DNA from: Arabidopsis thaliana | Lineage: Eukaryota > Streptophyta > Magnoliopsida > Brassicales > Brassicaceae | Assembly: GCF_000001735.4 (NCBI RefSeq) | Contig: NC_003076.8 | Span: 22,323,835-22,387,834, forward strand | DNA: 64,000 nucleotides | Reading direction: 5' to 3' | Shown: positions 34,365 to 45,680 of the stretch, piece by piece | Layout: every line of letters starts with the position of its first letter | How positions within the stretch are numbered: the first letter of the stretch is position 1 | Program-made: the position numbers and the translations under genes | Notes under the pieces: model-generated | Told to the model about the DNA's origin: nothing | The model's input: the letters and a program-made list of their open reading frames with translations, nothing else | Databases searched by the model: none

Positions 34365-37300
34365 TGAAACAGAGCAAGAAAAAAACAGAGGAACAAAAAA
34401 AACAGAGGAGATAGATAGAGAAAGAAAATGAACTTGTAGAGAGAAAAGAGAGAGAGGTTTAAAATGTTTTAAGCAAAGACTTGTGATGATGTGATTATTT
34501 ATATATACACACTTTTCACACAGAAGTGTGTATGTATATGACTTTGGCATGGGGTTTTGGTGTCTTAATTCAAAGTCTGAACACAGAGATGACATTCTTC
34601 TTTTATTCTAATCTTTTTTCTTCTCCTCCAATTATTAAGTACCAAAATTTTTACCTTATCTTCCACTTTTTAATTTTAGATTATTGCTTTCTTAGATCTA
34701 ATACAGCCGTTTAAGTTCGAATTTCAAACGGCGAGTCGTTAAAAAAACTAAAAGATAAAATATGACTTGAGTCACTTGATCATTGGTAAGTTCTCCCATT
34801 ATAAAAATGAAAGAACCATGACTTAATCATGATCTTGATTATATTAGCATAGATCTAAATCACACACATATATAAGAAGGTAACAGTATCATACATGCCA
34901 TTTTTTTTTCAAAATTTCAACGTTCTAATTTATGAAATAAAATTTACTTTAATTGATAAGATTATCAGAATAATGAAAAGAAAAAAATATTATTAGTTAT
35001 TTATGTTCACCTCAAAGATACGTAATGCAAGAATGTTAAACTGTTCTTTGGTTGGTCGAATGGCACATAATTCAAGCAGAAAAGTACAAAATGAAAAAAT
35101 ATTTTTAGAAATGGATAGTTGGCTAATTGCCCATCAAAGTTTCAATCAATAATTATCCATCAGATATTCCCGTTCTACTTATGAAAAGTTTGCGATAAGA
35201 ACTTGTGATTGGTAAGTTTGATATATGTGGTATTATCAAAAGTAACAAACAAACATCCTTATTTAAGATATGTGATGTATGCAATATACTCTTGGTTCAA
35301 ATGTTTTTTTTTTTTTTTTTTTGGTGTGTCCCCATTAGTATCATTGTCCTTCTATAAATTTGTATTATCTAACCAAACCAAAAAATAATGCTGAAATATA
35401 TCAGAAAGTTATAATGTATTTATGTATATATAATGTATACACAAAAATTTGGTAGAGAGCTCTTACTTTTTTGTGGCCCTTTTTTATTTATGGTTTCTCA
35501 AAACATTTTGTGTGGCAGAGCCAATTTGGGATGCGTCTTGTGTGAATATATACACGTGGCGGAAGAAGATTGGAAGATGACAGCTTTGACGGCATGACGC
35601 CAGGGTGGACGGCGCCGTAACTTCAATCCACCAATAAGAGTAAACCAAAAGCGCAACCAAATTTAAGAAAAGAATAACTTAAAATATTGACGCCACGTGG
35701 CGGAACCACAAGCTAAGTGCGGGATTAGCGTGGGTATTATTATTAATTAATCTATTGTTAGCAAAAATTATAGTTAAAATGCTGGGGGGTTTATCCATGT
35801 TCTGAAGTCTACTAATTCTTTTAATGCCTAACAACAAAACTGAAACTCGAAATTAATTTAGAAAGTATTCTAGGTATTAGTATTTTTTAATGTTTATAGT
35901 TGCTTTCGTAAAGTTAAATGGTGACAATAACAGTGTGAAAACACTGAGAATGTGGAGCTTTATTTATGTGAAATGTCTTTAATTGGAATGCAAGCTTGGG
36001 GGGTTATGTACAAGAAGATTCTATAGCCAAAAGAGGTTTTTAAAAAGAAAGAAGAAGGTGTTGGGGAAATTTATTCGCATCTCTACTTTGCTTAGAGAAT
36101 ACAGTTGGATTCAGATAGTTTTCTTTTCTGTCTATATTAAAATTTCTAGATTGAAATTAAATATTTGAACCTATCTAGCTACTAGAGATTTTTTTAAATA
36201 ATTGGAATTATTTTTGTTTTTTTGGCTTTTGGGTGATGGACGGCTAAAAGAAACGCAGCTTCATACATCATACATGTGATTGGGATCTAAAGGAAAAGGT
36301 TTCGAAAGCGTGAAGTGAAAAAGTGAGAAGTAAAATCACGCTATGTTTTAATAACGTTTTTAGTAAGGTTTCGTTTATACACATATTCTGCTTCCACTTC
36401 TATTATTAGTTTGGTACATGTTTTTTCCGTTGCAAGTTTTTTGGAAACGTAAAAAGGCCAAAAAAAAGAGAATTTCAAAGAAGAAGGAATTTTGCAAATC
36501 TAATACTACGTAATTCAGTAGCAACTTTATAATTTTACGTTTAAATGTTTAGTAAGAGATCGATTATCAAAAACAAACGATTGATACATCTCTATTTGAT
36601 TTTGACGGTAAACCCTTAATACAAATATTCTTTAGCACTAATACGAAGTTGAGAACTATATGAAAAGGGTCGGCGGCGTTGAGATTCTCAGTAAAATAAA
36701 TACCAAAAAAAAAAACAGAAAAGAAAGAGTTTACGATGGAAAAAGAAAGGTTACATCCAACAAAGCATTAGCCAATGAAATTGTAGAACATAGATAGAAA
36801 AGTCTAAAAAGATAGATTCGATCCCAAAAAGAAGTTTTATTGAATAATATTATTGCCTTTTCAATCGAGAAGAGAGGCTAAGTAAGGTTCGACCGATAAG
36901 GGTAAACTTCAAGTAAATGCACTATGAGTCAGTCTATGACATTGACAAACAATTTATATCTTCTTTGTAGAGTTTCTTTCTTTATTACGTCAACAAAGTG
37001 AAAAAAAAAACTCACTCTTATCTTCACCCTTACTTCCAAGCATCTCAAAAGACGTTTTTTACATAATAGCCAGATTTGTGCTGAACACTTTCGTCGATGA
37101 GCGGCACCATTTCAGAAGTTAAAGTACGTCGTACACCTTACGTGGGGATGATAATGATGTATGCAAAAAACGTCTCATAAGTGTGAATCAAGTTTCTTTT
37201 AGTAATATTGTAATGCAAATTGGCTACTAAATAAATTTCTATGATAAGGTCTGATGATTAACTGATTAACAAAAGCACAGATTTTTCTTTAAAAGGTTTA

Positions 37301-37566
37301 TAGTTTGCAAATGCACAGATTAAAAAGGTTTCTTTAAAAGGTCTTTTTCAGAGTAATTTCGTAAATAGTTTGCAAAATACATTAAAATTTAATATTACAA
37401 CTCTTCTTCTCGTAGGCAACATCGGTGACCTTTATGCTTCAGATGCTCACCGACCATCTCCCCTGAAAACCGAACAAACCCGCTAATCGATCAGACCCAA
37501 TCATTGACATTGTCAACTTAATACTAGTAGACACCTAAATAGAACTAGAAAGTCTTCAAGAGTCGT
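34365..37566. other. Intergenic, MAPKKK15 promoter
   Basis: Spacer between the MAPKKK start and the 3' end of the SWAP gene. A T-run lies at 35305-35322. Two G-box/ABRE motifs are at 35553 and 35694. No gene is supported. Confidence 0.5.
35553..35701. promoter_or_regulatory. Pair of G-box/ABRE elements
   Basis: CACGTGGCGGAA occurs twice in the same orientation (35553-35564 and 35694-35705). CACGTGGC is the core bound by ABF/bZIP factors. The pair is about 1.2-1.3 kb upstream of the MAPKKK15 start, so ABA control is possible but inferred. Confidence 0.5.
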
Positions 37567-40500
37567 TCAGTTAGAAGAAACGTACAAGGTATCAGCTAAC
37601 ATGGCACGGATTTTGGCTCTTAGCTCATCCGAAACTTGAGATGGTTCATTTTGCAGATACGGGATGTTATCTCCAGGAGATGCTTTAAGATCAGACTGAT
37701 CTGACTTTGAAACAGTCTCCTCTTCCACTGTTTTCTCATCTTTCTTTATACGTTTACTAGACTTGTGACGATGACCATGCTCAACGTCTGAAGAGTCCTC
37801 GTGCTTGCGTCTACTGGATCTGTGTCGGTGGTGATGATGTTCATCATCAGATGAATCACGGTGCTTTTCATGCTTCCTGGATCTGTGATGATGGCTACGC
37901 TTGTCCTTAGAATAATCAACGTCTTTGCTATGCTTACTGGATCTGTGTCGGTGCTCACCCTCATTATCAGAAGAATCATAAAGCTCATGCCTATCTGAAG
38001 ATTTGCTGTGTCTGTGTCTATGACGCGAACGACTGTGATACTCATCATCTGAGGAGCTCTCATGCTTGTGCTTGTCCCGAGAATGTCTGTCCTTGGAAGA
38101 GTATCGTGTCTTATGTTTATGCCGTTTTCTACTACATGAATGCTTCTTATCAGTCTTGGTTTCTTCTGTAACTTCGTCCATGCTGCTCTCTTCCTCTTCT
38201 CCTTGTTCCATCTTACCATCTTCATCTCTCTGTGATCTCGAACGGTAATTCCTCTTTGATCGTCTTTCACTGTTACCATCATCCGCTAGTTTTGACTCAG
38301 CTACATATGGAATCGAGCTACTGTCTCTTTCTTTGGCAGCCTTAGCACCTAATCCAGAAATCCCAGAGTCCAACGGTTCGACTGATATGCTTCGCGACGG
38401 TTCAGCTTGTTGAACTGGCTGCGCATCAGGTTTTAACTTGGCCACAAACATTTTTGCACGTTTCAATCTTTCTGCCTTCAACTTCTGCTCTTTAGACAAG
38501 CCTGCTTCAGAAGAATCAGCTTCACTAGCAGCAGTCGAGCCAGAGAGTGATTGACCTGTAGATTTGGCCAAATCAGGGGACTTAGATGAAGGGTAACTCA
38601 CATCATTTCCAAGGGTCTGAGAAGTCTCATCCATGGGTTTGCCTGTTAGAATCCCCAACTGGGGATTCCTTATGCCTCTTCTAGCCGCTTGAAGAATAGC
38701 AGCAGCAGTATTCGCATCCACATTGACCCTCATCTGCGGTTGGACAGGCTTGAATGGTTCATTGTGCAACTCGACCTTTGGTTTGTCACTAACCATTTTT
38801 AGTTTCTCTTTCTTGGCAGAATCATCTGGTAAAACACTCCCAAACCCGTGTTTGCTATCTTTTACAGCATTGCCCATCTTCTCTTGCTTCACGTCTTCTT
38901 TTCTGATAATAACGCCTTTGTCACCTGATTTTAACTGCATATGAAATCAACCAACGTTTTACATTTTAGTGAAAGTTACAATCACAAGGTTTAAAAAGCA
39001 CGTGAAAACACACCAAATTTGTAGCAGGAACATTTTAAGAACTTGAAACAGAATTACCTCTTCGGCTTCTTGGAGAACCTTCCGATAATATGCATGGTAT
39101 AAGCTAGATGGACGTAAGAATGGAAACATCCCGTATTTCACATCCTGTGCAACAAGAGTAGCCTCTAGTTCTTTCCCGTTCTTTTGAATGAAGTCTACTA
39201 TCTTATCAATCACTCTTTTCATCTCAGTAGTCGGCTCCACAATCTGCAGTTCAAGCTTGGGTTGCGACTTATCAGACGTCACAAGTTTTTCTGTATTGAT
39301 CTGCTTCTTCTCTACAACATTTACTGCGCTGACAGAGGGATTTCTTTTTATGAAAGATGCATGATCATTCAACGGCAGAGAATGCTTAGAGGCAATCTTT
39401 GCAGCTCCTTTCGACCCTTCAGGTCCATTGGAATCAGTTACCTTAACACCATCATCACCTTTGGCGGACTCACTTGTTTTGGAGTCGTTTGCAGACTCTT
39501 CGTTAGCATCTTCATCTTCTACAGTCCCATAAACCGAACCAAGCAATGACAAAGCTCCACCATCCTTCTCACTTTCGTTCTTTTTCTCTTCTACAGAAGA
39601 CTTTCCTGTCAAAAGCTCTTGATGGTCAACAAGAAACCTAAAGTAAAGGTGAAGATGATGGTCTGGCATTAGGAACCCAAATGTAGGGTTGTCTCCTTGT
39701 TTGACTCTCAAGACAATTTCAGATTGCCCACCGTGTTTGCTTACAAAACTTGAAGTCCTAGTGATAATCTGATGTAATTTCTCAGTTGGAGGCTGAAAGA
39801 AGAGAGAAAAAAAATATACAAGAAAAAATTAGTAATGTGAAATATGATGAATGACACCTTTGGCAACTCGCAGGTATATATACATAATAAAACCTCACAT
39901 AAGTATCGAGAACCATAAATTGCAAAATTCAGAACTGTATAGAAATGCATCATCTGGTGTGCAATCAGTTTTAAGGTTCTTGGTAAGTCATGAATTTTTA
40001 TCATCTTAATCCCACCTGCACTGCCCCTTGTCATGGCAGCAAAAGGAAACAAGGTGCATGTGAATGACAACCTTAGACAACTCCATCTCTTCTCCGAGCA
40101 TCTGAAACTTAGACATAGTAGTCCTTAGAATAACAAATGCACCTTTCAGATGTTTACGTGGCCAATATCAGTTTAAGTACCAAATAAGTTAGCAAAAACT
40201 AGCATACTGCTAAAGGGAACAATCTAAAGCAATAACTTACCAGGTTTTGACGTAAGTAATCAGGCACGGGGAAAGGCGGGTGAAATCCAGATTCCATATC
40301 AGCAGCATTTTTCTGGTCATTGACATCACTAGAGCTTCCATATGAAAAAGAGACAGCACGATAACCATCCGCATTTGTATTTGCTGAATCCTCATTCATA
40401 TCTGGAGAGTAAAGCAAATCCAAAGGGCAAACAAATTAAGTTTCGATCTGAATTTTTCGTAATCATTCTCTAGAACAGTTTTATGTCTCTAACATAGCTA

Positions 40501-40830
40501 GTTCGAGTCTCTCTACCATATAGATTAACGGAGATTTCTACGGAGTTCATCATCCTTACCGTGTTCATCATCATCCGACGGAGATGGAGATTCCGACGGT
40601 AAATCTAGATAACGCTCGTGATCGAGCTCCGATTCCAAGTCAGCATCGTTTGAATTCGGACGACGGCGTTTGATACGTGGAGGAGGAGGAGAAGAGAGGA
40701 GATGACGAACATCGTAGCGGTCAATAAAGAGGCTGTTCCAGTCAACGAGCGCCGTCGGAGAGTTGACAAACGTTGCCATCGAATCATCGTCGAAAAAGAG
40801 AGCGTGACGACCAACAATCTCTAGATCCAT
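37567..40830 (-). CDS. SWAP/surp domain splicing factor
   Basis: Four exons: 40830-40560, 40401-40241, 39792-39058 and 38934-37567, giving 844 residues. The N-terminus has the SWAP N-terminal (DRY_EERY) region: DLEIVGRHALFFDDDSMATF and WNSLFIDRYDVRHLL. Two surp modules follow: KLHQIITRTSSFVSKHGGQS with FGFLMPDHHLHLYFRFLVDH, and DKIVDFIQKNGKELEATLVA with FPFLRPSSLYHAYYRKVL. The C-terminal part has a long Arg/Ser/His/Asp-rich tract with repeated RHRSS.K.DSSD units, an RS-like region. Proteins of this type (Suppressor-of-white-apricot, SFSWAP) regulate alternative splicing in the nucleus. Intron 2 (40240-39793) contains a small open frame that I treat as intronic, because joining NL to PPTEK matches the family. 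Confidence 0.92.
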
Positions 40831-43800
40831 TGTGTGATTCTTCTAAAGCAATGGAGAATTGGGATTTGGGGAAGAGGCTAGGGTCTGTGTAATCCGTAAT
40901 TTGGAACCGGATGTTCCAAATTCGTGATTGACCCAAAGATGTGATGACTTACAAAAGAGATCAAGTCGACTAAATGACGTCGTTTATAAGACTTTTTTAC
41001 TTGCCGTTTGAAAAGTAATAAAACCACACGCATTTGGGAGAAAATAACTAACAACGACGTGCATTCTTTATGTTTTTGCGTTTTCAACCCTGCTTAAGAA
41101 AGTTTATATTTTTTCCCCATAACCTTAACTTTAATAAATGTAAGCCACCCTAAGAGTGAAAAAGCAGTGAAATCTCCAAATTTAAAGTGCTTCAACATTT
41201 GTGATTTCATTGGAGAATTTTGCTCAATCTAGTATCTGCCTCGTCTTGATGTGACGGTTATCCACATTGAGTTTTTACTTTGATGAAAATATTATGAGCT
41301 CTCTTTCTTTCTTTTTTAGGTAACTTATGAACCCTCTTTCTTTGTCAGGGCTTTCAAGCTATCTCCTCATGATACAATGGTTAAGTGATTTAATATTCTC
41401 TCTATATAATTTTTGTAATTTTATGCATCTATCTAACCATGTTTGAACAACCTGTATGGCACATTGTTTTCAAAAGTTTCGAAAGCAATTACTCTGTAGA
41501 AATAATACTAATTAAACTAACGTTATCTAATTAAACTAACGTTAATGTAAAACGACTTTGCGTGTGGCTTAATAGTTAATGCAACAGAAAGATATCGTAG
41601 AGAAACAATAAGATTATCGTATAGGTCGGAAAATGACCAATAAGCAACAAGGGAATGGTTTTGACTTTTTTGACGTAAAGTTTATACATTGTTTAACAAA
41701 TTGGAGGAAAGCGTTGACCTCTCTCTATTGCTTTCTTCAACACCGTATATAATATTTGTGCCTTGTGGACGTCTTTGACTGGTTTATTCAAGAATTTTCT
41801 TCGATAGTTCGATCGTTGGTGTATAGAGCTATATTAGTGTAAGCTACTATAGGGACATTCAAATTTTATATAACTGTTTCAAAAACTAAATATAGATTGT
41901 ACACATTTATGCAAAAACATACATTTAACAAAGCAAGTTGTATTAGTTTAATTAATGGTCATCATCGTACTAATGGACATCATAATTCGGATTCCATTAC
42001 ACATATTTATATCAGGAATCACGGGTTTGTTTGTAACTTAAAATAAAGTGGAAAGATCTATATACCTTGTATTTTCATTTGTAATGTGAGATATTCATTG
42101 TCTCGGACATATCACTACAAAACGGACTATATACATTGGCGGACGCAAGTGTATAAGTACTGGGGCACGTGCCCCATGCAAGATTTGATAATTTTGAAGT
42201 TTGTTGTGCAATTTGTATTGTAGATGAAAGAATTCGTTTGTTGTGCCCCATGTTAGAGTGACTTTTTTTCTAGTCAGTTGGTTATTACTCATTAATTTTA
42301 CTATTTTCAAGTAATAAATGTTTTCAGTATTTAACTTATTTTTACTTTATTTATCTTTTTCTATAACTGTTTGAAGGAATTATGCTAATATAAGGTACTG
42401 CCAATGTTGATTGACACTTCAAAAAATTTTCTTCCATTTACATGTCTTTTAAGAAATGTTCATATTGTACTTTATTTTAAAAATTTATAAATATGTTGTG
42501 CCTCGGGTTAATTATGGTTCTAGATCCGCCACTGACTATATATGTATACTATGAGAAATCATATGTCGGGTAATTATACTTGGAACTATGGTACCATATT
42601 AGAAGATTAGAGATAGAATGAAAAAAAGAGTTGAATTACTCCATGGAAAAGACTAAAGAGAACGGAGTTGTACATCATTTATGTAAGAGATTGTCTGATA
42701 TGAACAGAAGACTAGTGACGATGGAAGGAACTTAGCCTTACAAAGCTTGCTCATGTGTTTCTAAAGTAAAAACTTTTATTTATTGACTTATATAGATTAT
42801 TTTCATATTATTCTATTGTTACAAGTTACAATGTAAAAATGGCCTTTCATATATTAAATTATATAATCGTGGTTGATTGGGCGTATGCGGATCGAGAACT
42901 TTAGAATTCAAGTTAAAGCAAGTGTCCATTAGAGGCAGGATGTATATAGCTTCAATTTGCTTTATTTAGAAATATATAAATTAGTGGTTCGTGGTTTTCA
43001 CGACAAATAAAATCAATAAGTAATTTTCTTTTAATCAAAATCACGCCTTTGCGTCTCCTTGCATCTCGCCTGAATCATCTCAGACCGTCCCATGAGGCAA
43101 AGCGATGGATTCCGTCATGGTTTGTCACGCATATGCAGTTTTTATTTTAGTTTATATTTTTTTGGTAAAAAGTTAAATTTATATCATTTTTGAAATTTAC
43201 ATACAGAGAACATAAAAAAAAAAACCACCAAAAACTACAATACAACACAAACAAGAAAAACATAAACGAAAACTCGATTAGCGGAGATCCATGAAAAAAC
43301 ACCGATTCTGAACCGTAAAGTTCAGCCATTTGCATGGTTTCCTTTGGTCGAAAGAGTTAGAATCCTCATCTTTATTTTCTATTTTTGTTATATGTTGTCA
43401 TTATAATTTGAAGTTTTTTTAAAAAAACCGATATATATAGAACACTCTGATTAACATGGTATCAATAAAAAAATAACATGAAAGTTAGCATTGGTAAGTG
43501 CTAACCTATAATAATGAATTCAAATGATCACCACATGTAAAATCAACCATATTCCAAAGATAGTTCTCTCACACCTGGTAACATATTACAAATGCATTAC
43601 TACATTATTAGTACGAGAGGCTGTCTAAAATTAATATGTTTTGATTACGTATATCACACATAATTTATTTTTACTCTTATGTTGTGAACGCGTAAGCGAA
43701 TAAGCATGTGCATGTACATGCACAAAATTAATTACTGAAATGAGAAGGAAAAAAGAACACCTCTCCCCAAGAAAAGATCGATCGCTTGAAACCTTACTTA

Positions 43801-44035
43801 ACCTTTTTCACCACATTTCACGCGTCAACTCGTCTCGATCACAACTATAAACCCTAAGTCCACCCTCTCCTCAATTCTTCACAGCTCAATCTCTCTCTCT
43901 CTCTCCCAAATTCTCTTCCTAGCTCTCTACATTCACATAATTTAAACAAGAAGAAGAAGAAGAAGGAGACAAAGAAAGGAAGAAGAACAATATATCTCGC
44001 TGTAACTCACTAACACATTCATAGATCAAGAGAAA
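40831..44035. other. Intergenic with hAT element
   Basis: AT-rich spacer upstream of both the SWAP gene (-) and the STIG1-like gene (+). It contains the 401-bp hAT-type element at 42134-42534. CT and GAA microsatellites at about 43890-43975 form the STIG1-like leader. No other gene is supported. Confidence 0.55.
42134..42534. mobile_element. Non-autonomous hAT-family element
   Basis: A 401-bp insert is bounded by inverted ends CATTGGCGGA and TCCGCCACTG, and flanked on both sides by the same 8 bp, ACTATATA (42126-42133 and 42535-42542). An 8-bp target duplication with short inverted ends is the hAT hallmark. No transposase is coded. A 16-bp perfect palindrome, TGGGGCACGTGCCCCA, lies at 42161-42176, and GTGCCCCATG recurs near 42243. 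Confidence 0.85.
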
Positions 44036-44527
44036 ATGGCCCATTTCATGAAGCTACTCGTGACAATTGCATTAACAACCGTGGTCACAATCGCCATCGT
44101 CACCACCAAAACCACCACCAAGACCGCAACATTTGCTCTCGAAGACCCTTTCAAGGACCTTACACCACCAGGAACGATCAAGATCAGACCAAGTCGGTTC
44201 TTGGCAGAAAAAGTCGACAAGGGTAAAGAACCAAAAGCCCGTAACCCAAACGCAGCTGACCATTGCAACAAGGACAATGAAATCTGTAGCAGCAGCGATT
44301 ACAGCACAGGAGCAAACGCTACAATGGCTTGTTGCAACAACAAGTGTATGGATTTATCAACCGACGACAAAAACTGCGGTTTATGTAAGAACAAATGCAA
44401 GTTCGGGCAAACGTGTTGTCGTGGTCAGTGCGTTTACGTGGCCTACGATAAACGCCATTGCGGTGAGTGTAACCATCGTTGCGATCTCGGCGAGTTCTGC
44501 GTCTACGGTCTCTGTAACTACGCGTGA
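44036..44527 (+). CDS. Stigma-specific STIG1-like secreted Cys-rich protein
   Basis: Single exon, 163 residues. The N-terminus is a signal peptide/hydrophobic helix ([16 protein letters not shown]). A variable Lys-rich segment follows, then a C-terminal domain with 16 cysteines ([37 protein letters not shown]), the count expected for STIG1 proteins. Tobacco and tomato STIG1 are secreted from stigma and pollen and act on exudate release and pollen tube growth, binding receptor kinases and phosphoinositides; the role of this member is not shown by sequence. The ATG lies in a good context after a GAA-rich leader. Confidence 0.93.
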
Positions 44528-44555
44528 TGAATCAATCATTCATTCACGCCAACGT

Positions 44556-44577
44556 AAAAAAAAAAAAAAAAAAAAAA
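44556..44577. repeat. Poly-A run in STIG1-like 3' UTR
   Basis: About 22 uninterrupted A bases 30 bp after the stop codon, a plain homopolymer tract. Confidence 0.8.
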
Positions 44578-45423
44578 TTTAACTAAAATTATACGGATGA
44601 TTTATTTACATGGACGCTGATTAAAAAAGGTCGGTCCAATTAATTATTTACTTAATAATTAATTAAAGTGTTGTGTGTATTTTTGGATTCCCATAATGTT
44701 TTGAGGGGTATATAAAGGAGATTATTTTTTCTATTTTCAATGTCTACGAATAAAATGGAACATCCTCGTTCCAATATATACTGCTGTTTTATTACTAAGG
44801 TTTATAATTGGAGTGTATAAAAACACTCCAAAATAATATCATGAATAATGTTTTTATACGTATAATACATAAAATAAAATCTCTTTCCTCATAGCTGGTC
44901 CTCTGATTACTATCAAACATATGATTCAATTGCAAATTTGCAATTATTAATGCAAGAAGAATGAGTGGAACATTAAAGTTAGATCAAAAACTCTTCATTA
45001 CAAACATAAATAAATTCATTTTGGTGCTTTCTAAATTAATTTATTGATCATTTTTTGGTATGTAGCTAGGGGTTAACTCATCAGGAAGAACATTACCTAG
45101 ATGATGTCATTGTCAAAGTCAATAGGTTGACTTATCCGATGGATACTAATCCAACGGGTCAAAAAGTGCCAAATCGGGTCAAAATCAAAAACCTCAAAGA
45201 TGACCCGTGAACACTTGTTTTTATCTTCCTCACAAAATCCACACGTCCAAATCACAACCTCAAAATCTCACACATCAAACACGTGAATTTGCTCTCTTTC
45301 TGGTTCACTCACCTACCATTACTATAAGTCTGAAAGAGTGATTGAAACCCACCTCGAAAAATCTATCCTTTTTTTTGTTTTCCTTCTCCGGCGAATCCCC
45401 GGGGAGATTGGTAATCGGTAATC

Positions 45424-45597
45424 ACGGCTATTTACGGGATAAAGCCACGGCCTTTGAGCTTTCATGTCCAACGAAAGGGTTGTTTAATCATAACTAATCC
45501 TTTGCCTCACGGAGGACGTGGAGCTCTGCCGTCTGAAGGCGGCAGTCCCTCCGATCTCCTCTTCCTCGCCGGAGGCGGTTCCACAAATAGCCACTAA
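45424..45597 (+). CDS. ACG-initiated regulatory uORF of VTC5
   Basis: Reading from ACG at 45424 gives an uninterrupted 57-residue peptide, starting TAIYGIKPRPLSFHVQRKG and ending FLAGGGSTNSH, before TAA at 45595-45597. No ATG is involved. The 5' leaders of plant GDP-L-galactose phosphorylase genes carry just such a conserved non-AUG uORF, whose peptide stalls ribosomes when ascorbate is high and so represses the main frame. The main ATG is 83 nt downstream. The dense coding-like use of the frame, in what would otherwise be a leader, supports it. Confidence 0.88.
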   Translation, partial: TAIYGIKPRPLSFHVQRKGCLIITNPLPHGGRGALPSEGGSPSDLLFLAGGGSTNSH

Positions 45598-45680
45598 CCC
45601 TAACCCTTTTTCTAATTAGGTTTTTAGTTCTTAGAGTCCTGTATTAATCTGTTATTTCGAGATTATAATATTTGTGAGCA

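Noticed and set aside
34365-34595. 77-residue N-terminal extension of the MAPKKK
   Set aside because: In-frame but AT-rich, includes TATA-like sequence and no kinase similarity; MEEQNW start fits the family.
39741-40101. Possible extra exon (ATG at 40101-40099) and 109-codon frame in the SWAP gene
   Set aside because: Lies in intron 2; joining exon 2 directly to the exon at 39792 gives the conserved PVPDYLRQNL-PPTEKLHQII reading.
43147-43335. Hydrophobic 62-codon minus frame
   Set aside because: Translation of an A/C-rich tract; Phe/Trp runs without start context or homology.
44072-44582. Overlapping frames at the STIG1-like locus
   Set aside because: Shadows of the 16-cysteine STIG1-like frame, which alone has signal peptide and conserved spacing.
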